Below, piece after piece: positions 56,858 through 64,000 of a DNA stretch of 64,000 nucleotides. The notes beneath the pieces were generated by a model. That model ran no database searches. It had not been told where the DNA came from and worked only from the letters and a program-made list of their open reading frames with translations. Within the stretch, counting starts at the first letter, position 1. Each line of letters begins with the position of its first letter. The DNA is from Burkholderia sp. USMB20 (GTDB lineage Bacteria > Pseudomonadota > Gammaproteobacteria > Burkholderiales > Burkholderiaceae): NCBI RefSeq assembly GCF_000949135.2, contig NZ_JTAN02000020.1, positions 1 to 64,000 on the forward strand, written 5' to 3'. A program made the position numbers and the translations under genes.

Positions 56858-57703
56858 TTGATTGCCGTCGCACTCGTCGCCTATTTCGCCCTTGCCGTCG
56901 CGGTTGCGGCACTGTTGCTTTTACCGGGTATCCGCGCGACCGTTTTCGAATCCGTCGCCCAGTTTCGCGGCCGCCTGACGCGCCGCGCGAACGATCACGC
57001 CGCACGTACGCGAAGTCAAATTGTTAAATCGGCAACCGTTACGCGCGGCGCATTAAGTGACGTGCAAAATTTACTGATCCGGCGGCGCTTGATGATTATG
57101 GTATCGGCAGGTATTCTTGCGACGCCGCCATTGGTGGCCATTGCGTTACGCGGTCGGCAATTATTTCAGTACGACGACACGGCGCGCGTGCCTGACGAGA
57201 AGATCGCCGCGCTGCTGCAGGGCGAACAGCTCGTGCCGCCGCCGCCGTTGCCGCCGGAAGTCTTTGCCACGAAGGAAGTCGAACAGGTGCGGCCTGCGCT
57301 GAGAGATGCAAGCCGCGACTGGAACCTGCTGGATCCCGATTTCCGTACGCGTTTGCTGCTGGTCTACAAGATCATGCACGAACAATATGGTTACGAGATG
57401 GCGCTGCTGGAAGGTTACCGGAGTCCGGAACGACAGAACCGGCTCGCGCAGATGGGCACCAACGTGACCAATGCGGCGGCCTTCCAGAGTTATCACCAGT
57501 TCGGGCTCGCGGCCGACAACGCGTTTCTGCGCGACGGCAAGCTGGTCATTTCCGAGAAAGATCCCTGGGCGATGCGCGGCTACCAGTTGTACGGACAGGT
57601 CGCCGAGCAAGTCGGCCTGACCTGGGGAGGCCGTTGGAAAATGATGGATCTCGGGCACGTGGAATACCATAAACCCGGTTTTAAACTGGGACGCGGCAGC
57701 TAG
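56858..57703 (+). CDS. tagX: T6SS-associated peptidoglycan endopeptidase TagX
   Basis: A 281-residue membrane-anchored M15-type peptidase. Two hydrophobic segments (about 3-22 and 80-98) precede the periplasmic catalytic domain. Its zinc site is H213 and D220 in SYHQFGLAAD and H267 in DLGHVEYH, with D264 as probable catalytic residue; R188 lies in LLEGYRSPERQ. TagX proteins cut peptide cross-links so the T6SS apparatus can cross the cell wall. The start is TTG at 56858 with GGGG upstream; no ATG gives the first hydrophobic segment. It is followed by tssM after 301 bases. Confidence 0.87.
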   Translation: MIAVALVAYFALAVAVAALLLLPGIRATVFESVAQFRGRLTRRANDHAARTRSQIVKSATVTRGALSDVQNLLIRRRLMIMVSAGILATPPLVAIALRGRQLFQYDDTARVPDEKIAALLQGEQLVPPPPLPPEVFATKEVEQVRPALRDASRDWNLLDPDFRTRLLLVYKIMHEQYGYEMALLEGYRSPERQNRLAQMGTNVTNAAAFQSYHQFGLAADNAFLRDGKLVISEKDPWAMRGYQLYGQVAEQVGLTWGGRWKMMDLGHVEYHKPGFKLGRGS

Positions 57704-58004
57704 TCAGGGCTGCCGGACAAGAAATAATGAGGGCGGCATGGGGCTTTTTAATCACCCGGCAGGAAACGATTTGGGCGGTGCAAACGATCGGGCATTCCGT
57801 TGCGCGATTTTTTCAGGCAGCCGCTTCCGTTTTAATTCTCACAGCGTCCTTTCATTATTGCGCGCGCCTTCTCCGATGCCGCGGGCGCATTGATGCCAGC
57901 CCCCTTCATCCCGTTTGACAGCATGGCGACACATCGCGGCGCCACGCTTGCCGCTCGGCGCGCCTGCGTCGCCTCACCGAATCGCACCGGAACCTGAACG
58001 TCCT
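57704..58004. other. Gap between tagX and tssM
   Basis: About 300 bases with lower GC than the neighbouring genes. A 63-codon frame at 57727-57918 shows no recognisable features. There is no strong hairpin terminator after tagX, so tagX and tssM could still be one transcript. The frame of tssM is open from 57915, but the ATG at 58005 is the better start. Confidence 0.45.
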
Positions 58005-61000
58005 ATGCAACGCATCCTCAACGTGCTGACTCATCCGCGTACGCTCTCGATTGTCGGGATCGTCGCGCTAGCGGCGATTCTCTTCATCGCTGCCGACATG
58101 CTGCAGCTGCCGCTCCTGTGGGCGGCGGTCGCCTTCGCGGCGATCCTCGTGCTGTGGCTCGGCGTCGCACTGGTGCGCCGCTGGCGCGTGAAGCGCGCGA
58201 ACCGGCAGCTAGGCCAGGTGCTGGAAGAGCAGGCGGAAACCGGCAAGATCGCCGCGCCGGCCGCGGCCGCGCTCGCACCCGACACGAAAACCGCCGACCT
58301 CGACGTGCTGCGCACGCGCCTGTCCGACGCGGTGAAGACGATCAAGACGTCGAAGATCGGCCAGGTGTCGGGCGGCTCCGCGCTGTACGAACTGCCGTGG
58401 TACATCGTGATCGGCAACCCGGCCGCCGGCAAGAGCAGCGCCGTGCTGAACTCCGGCCTGCAGTTTCCGTTCGCGGACAAGAACAGCGCGGTGATCCACG
58501 GCATCGGCGGCACGCGCAACTGCGACTGGTTCTTCACGACCGAAGGGATCCTGCTCGACACGGCCGGCCGCTACTCGGTGCACGAGGAAGACCGCAGCGA
58601 ATGGCTCGGCTTTCTCGGCCTGCTGAAGCGCTATCGTCCGAAGGCGCCGATCAACGGCATCATCGTCACCGCGAGCATCGCCGAACTCACCGGCAACCGC
58701 CCCGAATTCGCGATCAACCTCGCGAAGAACCTTCGTCAGCGCGTTCAGGAACTGACGGAGAAGCTCGAGGTGTTCGCGCCGGTCTACGTGATGTTCACCA
58801 AGGCCGACCTGATCACCGGCTTCACCGAATTCTTCAGCAGCAGCGACAAGCACGAATACGACCGCGTGTGGGGCGCCACCCTGCCCTACGAGCCCGATGA
58901 CAAGCGCGACGTGGTCGCGCAGTTCGACACGCACTTCGAGGAACTGTACGAAGGGCTGAAGGAAATCAGCGTCGCGCAGCTGTCGCTGTCGCGCGGCAAC
59001 CAGCTGTCGCCGGGCCAGCTGAGCTTCCCGCTCGAATTCTCGACGATCAAGCCGTCGCTGCGCGCGTTCCTCGCGACGCTGTTCGAGAACAACCCGTTCC
59101 AGTACAAGCCTATTTTCCGCGGCTTCTACTTCACCAGCGCGCTGCAGGAAGGCGAAACCAACAGCGCCGCCGCGCAGCGCATCGCGCACCGCTTCGGCCT
59201 CGACGCGAGCGCGCTGCCCAAGCCGCACAGCGCGTTCTCGAAGAACGGCTTCTTCCTGCGCGACCTGTTCTCGAAGGTGATCTTCGCGGACCGCCAGACC
59301 GTGCGCCAGTTCGCGAGCCCGACCAAGACCCGGCTGCGCTACGCGACCTTCTTCGGCTTCGTCGCGGCGCTCGCACTCGCGCTCGGCGGCTGGACCTGGT
59401 CGACGATCGGCAACCAGCAGCTCGTCGCGAACGTGCAGGCCGACCTCGACAACGTCACGCGCCTGCAGCAGGGCCGCAACGACCTGCAGTCGCGCCTGCA
59501 GGCGATGGACATCCTGGAAGACCGCATCGAACAGCTCGAACAGTTCCGCCGCGACAAGCCGGTGTCGGTGTCGCTCGGCCTGTACCAGGGCGACCGTCTC
59601 GAGCAGCACCTGCTGACCGAGTACTACAACGGCGTGCGCCAGATCCTGCTGGCGCCGGTCTCGCAGAACCTCGCGTCGTTCATGAAGGACGTGAACGCGC
59701 ATCCCGAACAGCTCGTGCCGATGACGCGCCCGCCGGAATCGGGGGCCGTGCAGGGCGGCGCGATTCCCGTGTCGACGAACCCGCCGGGCGCCACGCCGCT
59801 CGCCGGCGCCGCGCAAGGCGCATCCGCGGCGGCGGCCGCCGCGCCGCAACAGCCGGCCGCGCCGCAAGGCGGCCTCTACAGCGACGCGTCGCCGACCAAC
59901 GTGCAGGACGCGTACAACGCGCTGAAGACCTACCTGATGCTGTCCGACAAGCGTCACGTCGAACAGGCGCACCTGACCGACCAGCTCGCCCGCTTCTGGC
60001 GCGGCTGGCTCGAGACGAATCGCGGCAACATGCCGCGCGACGAGATGATCAAGAGCGCCGAGCGCATGATCTCGTTCTATCTCGCCCGCGTGAACGACAA
60101 CGACTGGCCGATGATCGACGCGAACCTCGCGCTCGTCGACCAGACCCGCGAGAACCTGCGCCGCGTCGTGCGCGGCATGCCGGCCCGCCAGCGCGTCTAC
60201 GAGGAAATCAAGGCGCGCGCGTCGACCCGCTTCGCGCCGATGACCATCGCGCGCATCGTCGGCGACGGCAACCAGGGGCTGGTCGCCGGCAGCTATGCGA
60301 TTCCGGGCACGTTCACGCGCGAAGCGTGGTTCGACTACGTGCAGCCGGCGATCCGCGACGCGGCGACCAAGGAACTGCAGGCGAAGGACTGGGTGCTGAA
60401 CACGTCGACGCAGGACGACCTGACGCTGGAAGGCAGCCCCGAGCAGATCCAGAAGACGCTCGTCGGGATGTACAAGACCGAGTACGCGCAGCACTGGCAG
60501 AAGTTCATGCAGGGCATCGCGGTGCAGGGCTTCAGCAGCTTCGGCCAGGCCGTCGACGGGATGAACCGCCTCGGCGACCCGCAGGATTCGCCGATCCGCA
60601 AGATCCTCGAGACCGCGTACGACCAGACGTCGTGGGACAACCCGTCGCTGGCGAACGTCGCGATCAAGAAGGCGCAGACCGGCGTCGTGAACTGGGTCAA
60701 GCAGCTGTTCACGCGCTCGCAGGCCGGCCAGGTGGCGGCTGCGAACATCGACATCAACGGCAATCCGGCCGAGGTGCCGATGGGTCCGATCGGCCAGGAG
60801 TTCATCGGGCTCGCGCGGATCGTCGCGACGCACGACGGCACGTCGATGCTCAAGGGCTATATGGACTCGCTGTCGAAGGTCCGTACGCGCTTCAACGTGA
60901 TCAAGAACCAGGGCGACCCCGGCCCCGGCGCGCGCCAGCTGATGCAGCAGACGCTCGACGGCAACGGCTCGGAACTCGCCGATTCGCTGAAGTTCGTCGA

Positions 61001-61946
61001 CGAGCAGATGCTGACCGGCCTCACCGATTCGCAACGCAAGTCGCTGCGTCCGCTGCTGGTGCGGCCGCTGATGCAGGCGTTCTCGGTGGTGATCCAGCCG
61101 GCCAGCGCGGAAGTCAACAAGGTATGGAACGCGCAGGTCTACCAGCCGTTCCAGAGCTCGCTCGCGACCAAGTACCCGTTCGCGGCGAACGCGAAGGTCG
61201 AGGCCGGCGCCGGTGAAATCGCGCAGGTGTTCGGTCCGGACGGTGCGATCGCGAAGTTCGTCGGCACGACGCTGGGCCCGCTCGCGGTGCGCCGCGGCGA
61301 CACGCTCGCCGCCCGCACGTGGGGCGACATGGGCATCGGCCTCACGCCCGACTTCACGAACGGCTTCGCGCGCTGGGTCGCCCCGCTCGCCGGCGGCGCC
61401 GCGGGCGGCGCCGCCGCGGCGGCCGAACCGCAGACCGTGTTCCAGATCCTGCCGCAGCCGAGCACGGGCACGACGGAATACACGATCGCGATCGACGGCC
61501 AGCAGCTGCGCTACCGCAACACGCCGCCGCAGTGGACCAACTTCGTGTGGCCGAACCCGCAGGGCTCGCCGGGCGCGACGCTGTCCGCGACGACCTTCGA
61601 CGGCCGCACGGTGCAGCTCGTCAACGAGCCGGGCCGCTACGGTCTCGAGAAGCTGATCAACTCGGCGCAGCGCAAGCGCCGTCCGGACGGCACCTTCGAC
61701 CTCACGTGGGTCCAGGGCAGCGTGAACGTGTCGGTGACGATGCGCATCATCAGCACGTCGCAGCCGACCAGCAGCGGCGGCGACCAGCCGCAGCAGCAGA
61801 GCCTGCGCGGCCTGCAGCTGCCGTCGTCGGTCGCCGACGCGAGCGCGGGTGCCGCGCAGAACGCGACGCAGGCCGGCTCGGGCGCGCCGGCGGCCGCACC
61901 GGCCGTCGCGGCCGCCACCGCAACGAACGCACAGGGGGCGCAATGA
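58005..61946 (+). CDS. tssM: T6SS membrane core protein TssM (IcmF family)
   Basis: A 1313-residue IcmF-type protein of the T6SS membrane complex with TssL and TssJ, spanning the inner membrane to the periplasm. Two membrane segments occur near residues 15-55 and a third near 450. Between them is a cytoplasmic NTPase-like domain with the Walker A GNPAAGKSS at about residue 138. The long periplasmic part follows, and the C-terminal region ends in an Ala/Pro-rich tail. I chose the ATG at 58005 (MQRILNVLTHPR). The stop codon overlaps the tagF start by four bases (ATGA). Other core T6SS genes are outside the window. Confidence 0.95.
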   Translation: MQRILNVLTHPRTLSIVGIVALAAILFIAADMLQLPLLWAAVAFAAILVLWLGVALVRRWRVKRANRQLGQVLEEQAETGKIAAPAAAALAPDTKTADLDVLRTRLSDAVKTIKTSKIGQVSGGSALYELPWYIVIGNPAAGKSSAVLNSGLQFPFADKNSAVIHGIGGTRNCDWFFTTEGILLDTAGRYSVHEEDRSEWLGFLGLLKRYRPKAPINGIIVTASIAELTGNRPEFAINLAKNLRQRVQELTEKLEVFAPVYVMFTKADLITGFTEFFSSSDKHEYDRVWGATLPYEPDDKRDVVAQFDTHFEELYEGLKEISVAQLSLSRGNQLSPGQLSFPLEFSTIKPSLRAFLATLFENNPFQYKPIFRGFYFTSALQEGETNSAAAQRIAHRFGLDASALPKPHSAFSKNGFFLRDLFSKVIFADRQTVRQFASPTKTRLRYATFFGFVAALALALGGWTWSTIGNQQLVANVQADLDNVTRLQQGRNDLQSRLQAMDILEDRIEQLEQFRRDKPVSVSLGLYQGDRLEQHLLTEYYNGVRQILLAPVSQNLASFMKDVNAHPEQLVPMTRPPESGAVQGGAIPVSTNPPGATPLAGAAQGASAAAAAAPQQPAAPQGGLYSDASPTNVQDAYNALKTYLMLSDKRHVEQAHLTDQLARFWRGWLETNRGNMPRDEMIKSAERMISFYLARVNDNDWPMIDANLALVDQTRENLRRVVRGMPARQRVYEEIKARASTRFAPMTIARIVGDGNQGLVAGSYAIPGTFTREAWFDYVQPAIRDAATKELQAKDWVLNTSTQDDLTLEGSPEQIQKTLVGMYKTEYAQHWQKFMQGIAVQGFSSFGQAVDGMNRLGDPQDSPIRKILETAYDQTSWDNPSLANVAIKKAQTGVVNWVKQLFTRSQAGQVAAANIDINGNPAEVPMGPIGQEFIGLARIVATHDGTSMLKGYMDSLSKVRTRFNVIKNQGDPGPGARQLMQQTLDGNGSELADSLKFVDEQMLTGLTDSQRKSLRPLLVRPLMQAFSVVIQPASAEVNKVWNAQVYQPFQSSLATKYPFAANAKVEAGAGEIAQVFGPDGAIAKFVGTTLGPLAVRRGDTLAARTWGDMGIGLTPDFTNGFARWVAPLAGGAAGGAAAAAEPQTVFQILPQPSTGTTEYTIAIDGQQLRYRNTPPQWTNFVWPNPQGSPGATLSATTFDGRTVQLVNEPGRYGLEKLINSAQRKRRPDGTFDLTWVQGSVNVSVTMRIISTSQPTSSGGDQPQQQSLRGLQLPSSVADASAGAAQNATQAGSGAPAAAPAVAAATATNAQGAQ

Positions 61947-62932
61947 CGCAAACCGTTCAGGCGCAGATCGCCTACTTCGGCAAGATTCCGTCGCGCGGCG
62001 ACTTCGTGAAGAGCCCGCACAATCCGCAGTTGCTGCAGACGCTCGATCGCTGGATCGCGCAAGCACTCGAACTGCTCGCGGAAGATCCGCGCTGGAAGAT
62101 CGTCTACGAGGATGCGAAGCCGATGCATTTCGCGTTCCTCGGCTCGCGCAGCAAGCTCGCCATCGCGGGCCACATGGTCGCGAGCCACGACGTGTCGATG
62201 CGCCGTTTCCCGTTCCTCGGCGCGACCGCGCTCGAGGTCGACCGGCCGCTCGCGTTCCTCGCGCGCAGCCCGCTCGCGTTCGCGCGGCTGTGGTCGCGCG
62301 TCGCCGCGCAGATGCCGGCGCTGCTCGCGAAGGAGGAGCCGCCCGGCGCGCTGCAGGCGCTCGGCGATACGCAGGTGCCGATCGACGTCGGCGGCCCCGG
62401 CACGTCGCATGACGGCACCTTCAACGACTTCATCGAACACCAGTCGCTGTACGGCCTGCAGCAGATGCTGCTCGAAAGCGGCCATCCGGTGCGACTGCGC
62501 GGCGCGATGCTCGCGCTCGGTTCGCTGTTGCGGCCCGTGATGCAGAGCGGCTCGTCGCACATCGAGCGCGGCCTCACGCTGCCGCTGCCGGTCGACCCGT
62601 TCTATCGCAGCCTCGTCGCCGCGTTCTGGCTCGAACTGATCGCACCGTTCGTCGCGCAGGCCGACTTCGAGCTCGCGATCTTCATCGGCACGATCGCCGA
62701 ACGCGAACGGCTGATCATCGGCTTCAACGGCGCGTCGTCGAAGACGCTGCTGAGCGTCGTCGATCCGCAGACCTACGCCGCCCACAACATCGACATCGAC
62801 GATCCCGAGTGGATCGACGCCCATGCGCAAAACGATCACCAGATCAGCAAGCTCGTCAGCTACCTCGACCAACCGCAACTGTCGCTGCGCGTCGCCATCG
62901 ACGCCTTCCGCGAAGCGTTCATCGGAGGCTGA
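61943..62932 (+). CDS. tagF: T6SS accessory protein TagF
   Basis: A 329-residue TagF/ImpM-family protein. The N-terminus FGKIPSRGDFVKS is diagnostic, and DRWIAQALELLAEDPRW and RPLAFLARSPLAF follow. In Pseudomonas TagF acts after translation to block T6SS assembly by sequestering Fha. This copy is longer than the Pseudomonas domain, with about 130 more C-terminal residues. The ATG overlaps the tssM stop codon, so the two are translationally coupled. Confidence 0.92.
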   Translation: MTQTVQAQIAYFGKIPSRGDFVKSPHNPQLLQTLDRWIAQALELLAEDPRWKIVYEDAKPMHFAFLGSRSKLAIAGHMVASHDVSMRRFPFLGATALEVDRPLAFLARSPLAFARLWSRVAAQMPALLAKEEPPGALQALGDTQVPIDVGGPGTSHDGTFNDFIEHQSLYGLQQMLLESGHPVRLRGAMLALGSLLRPVMQSGSSHIERGLTLPLPVDPFYRSLVAAFWLELIAPFVAQADFELAIFIGTIAERERLIIGFNGASSKTLLSVVDPQTYAAHNIDIDDPEWIDAHAQNDHQISKLVSYLDQPQLSLRVAIDAFREAFIGG

Positions 62933-62936
62933 CGGG

Positions 62937-63887
62937 ATGCAACGCACGATTCAGGTCCGGCGCACGCGCTTGTCGCCCTTCGTATCCGCTCTCGCCGCCG
63001 CGGGCCTCGTCGCCTGCGGCGCGGCCCATGCGCAGAACACGGGCGGCGCGACCGTCACGCCGGTCGGCAACGGCACGGTCGCGACCGCCGCCCTGCCCGC
63101 GAACGCCAACCCCGGTGCCGCGCCGGCCACGGCGTCCGGCACGGTGGTGCGCGGCACGGCCGGCATGATCGCACCGCCGCCCGCGAACGCGTCGCCCGGC
63201 CAGGTGGTGGTCGGCGGCAAGGTGCCCGACGAGGCGACCAAGGCCGCCGTGCTGCAGAAGCTGCGCGACACCTACGGCGCGGCGAACGTGGTCGACCAGA
63301 TCGAGGTCGGCGACGTCGCGACGCCGCCGAACTGGAGCGCGAACGTGCAGAAGCTGCTCGGCGCGCAGTTGAAGCAGATCAGCAAAGGCCAGCTGAAGAT
63401 CAACGGCACGCAGATCGAGATGAAGGGCGAGGTGCACAACGAGGCGCAGCGCCAGCAGCTCGCGAGCGACATGGCGAATACGCTGAATCCGACTTATACG
63501 ATCAAGAACGGGCTGCGCGTGTCGGCGTCCGAGCAGGGGCTGCTCGACCAGACGCTCGCGAATCGCACGATCGAGTTCGAAACGGGCAGTGCGACGCTCA
63601 CGCCGCAAGGCAAGCAGATTCTCGATCAGATGGCGGCCGCGCTCGCGAAGATGCAGAACCGCACGGTCGACATCATCGGGCATACCGACAACTCCGGGAA
63701 CCGGACGTCGAACATCGCGCTGAGCCAGGCGCGTGCGGATGCGGTGAAGGGGTATCTGATCACGAAGAGCATCCCGCCGCAGCAGATGACGACGACAGGG
63801 GTCGGGCCGGATCAGCCTATTGCGCCGAATGATACGGCCGAGGGGCGCGCGAGGAATCGGCGGATCGAGTTCCGGGTGGGGCAGTAA
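62937..63887 (+). CDS. OmpA-family periplasmic/outer-membrane protein of the T6SS locus
   Basis: A 316-residue exported protein. The N-terminus is a signal, ending LVACGAAHA, which could be a lipobox (LVAC) or a type I site. The middle shows two BON-like repeats: GKVPDEATKAAVLQKLRDTYG and MKGEVHNEAQRQQLASDMANT, written in parts. The C-terminal OmpA domain, about 220-316, has IEFETGSATLTPQGKQIL, DIIGHTDNSGNRTSN and GRARNRRIEF, the peptidoglycan-binding site. It starts four bases after tagF. It probably tethers the T6SS envelope complex to peptidoglycan. Confidence 0.9.
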   Translation: MQRTIQVRRTRLSPFVSALAAAGLVACGAAHAQNTGGATVTPVGNGTVATAALPANANPGAAPATASGTVVRGTAGMIAPPPANASPGQVVVGGKVPDEATKAAVLQKLRDTYGAANVVDQIEVGDVATPPNWSANVQKLLGAQLKQISKGQLKINGTQIEMKGEVHNEAQRQQLASDMANTLNPTYTIKNGLRVSASEQGLLDQTLANRTIEFETGSATLTPQGKQILDQMAAALAKMQNRTVDIIGHTDNSGNRTSNIALSQARADAVKGYLITKSIPPQQMTTTGVGPDQPIAPNDTAEGRARNRRIEFRVGQ

Positions 63888-63927
63888 GCGGAGCATTCGG
63901 GGGCATGGCGAGAATCCAGCAATTCCG

Positions 63928-64000
63928 ATGAAATTCGCTCTGCGCTGCTTGCGATCGGCCATTCTTCTGGTTTTCGGTGCGGTCTTCGTGCTGGTGGGCG
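63928..64000 (+). CDS. Truncated gene at the right edge
   Basis: A reading frame starts at the ATG 63928 (MKFALRCLRSAILLVFGAVFVL) and runs off the window. The basic start followed by a hydrophobic stretch looks like a signal peptide or membrane anchor. It lies 40 bases past the OmpA-family gene and is probably the next T6SS-locus gene; the product is not determinable from 24 codons. Confidence 0.5.
   Translation, partial: MKFALRCLRSAILLVFGAVFVLVG

Noticed and set aside
58209-62066. A 1285-codon frame opposite tssM
   Set aside because: Arg/Leu/Val-rich antisense frame without any recognisable motif; tssM on the other strand has clear Walker and membrane features.

Overview
The window is about 67% GC with the dense, short-gapped gene layout and codon use of a betaproteobacterial main chromosome. 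Gene content and order (paaF / paaN-J-G-I-K, gph-trpEGDC, hemA-prfA-prmC-grxD, and a type VI secretion locus with tagX-tssM-tagF) point to Burkholderia, most likely the B. cepacia complex. This assignment is from gene content and recognisable protein families; no search was run.

Layout. 0.28-6.8 kb: lower phenylacetate (PAA) catabolic cluster, with paaF divergent from paaN-paaJ-paaG-paaI-paaK around a palindrome of the TetR/PaaR type. 6.9-9.5 kb: lytic transglycosylase mltA, a tiny membrane protein, apaG and rpe. 9.5-16.2 kb: gph, a tryptophan attenuator with its own leader peptide, trpE-trpG-trpD-trpC, a CYTH-domain protein and uracil-DNA glycosylase. 16.3-22.3 kb: azoreductase, M61 peptidase, DsbC-like isomerase, UbiH-type hydroxylase and ychF. 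22.3-28.7 kb: a looser accessory stretch with an alpha/beta hydrolase, gabP, a YjbR-like protein, an MFS transporter and a divergent LysR regulator. 28.7-34.4 kb: a DUF3761 exported protein, ettA, a HAD hydrolase with an isochorismatase-like hydrolase, aminopeptidase P and a small membrane protein. 34.5-40.7 kb: a degenerate response regulator, hemA, prfA, prmC, grxD, ubiX and an extradiol-dioxygenase-like protein. 40.8-51.5 kb: an APC permease, a cold-shock gene with a long leader, a YegD-like Hsp70, nitroreductase, MFS/TetR divergent pair, DUF1415 protein, two methyltransferases, a DUF1508 protein and a LEA-type lipoprotein. 51.5-55.6 kb: an exported M1 aminopeptidase behind an AT-rich 0.6 kb leader, and a CorA/ZntB transporter. 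55.7-64.0 kb: the edge of a type VI secretion locus (Ala/Lys-rich membrane protein divergent from tagX, tssM, tagF, an OmpA-family protein and a truncated gene at the window end).

How the parts work together. The paa genes carry ring-epoxide isomerisation, ring-cleavage-aldehyde oxidation, beta-oxidation and thioester control from phenylacetate to acetyl-CoA and succinyl-CoA; the multicomponent epoxidase is not in the window. The trp genes make anthranilate to indole-glycerol phosphate, and their leader has all parts of a ribosome-mediated attenuator. hemA, prfA, prmC, grxD and ubiX are housekeeping genes in one direction. The most interesting non-gene signals are the trp attenuator, a probable beta-clamp-binding motif at the N-terminus of uracil-DNA glycosylase, a response regulator lacking its phosphorylation site, two small tandem-repeat arrays, several regulatory palindromes, and the unassigned four-cysteine membrane protein beside the T6SS genes. 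No CRISPR array, rRNA, tRNA, insertion sequence or prophage was seen, and I did not find a clearly novel multi-gene system.
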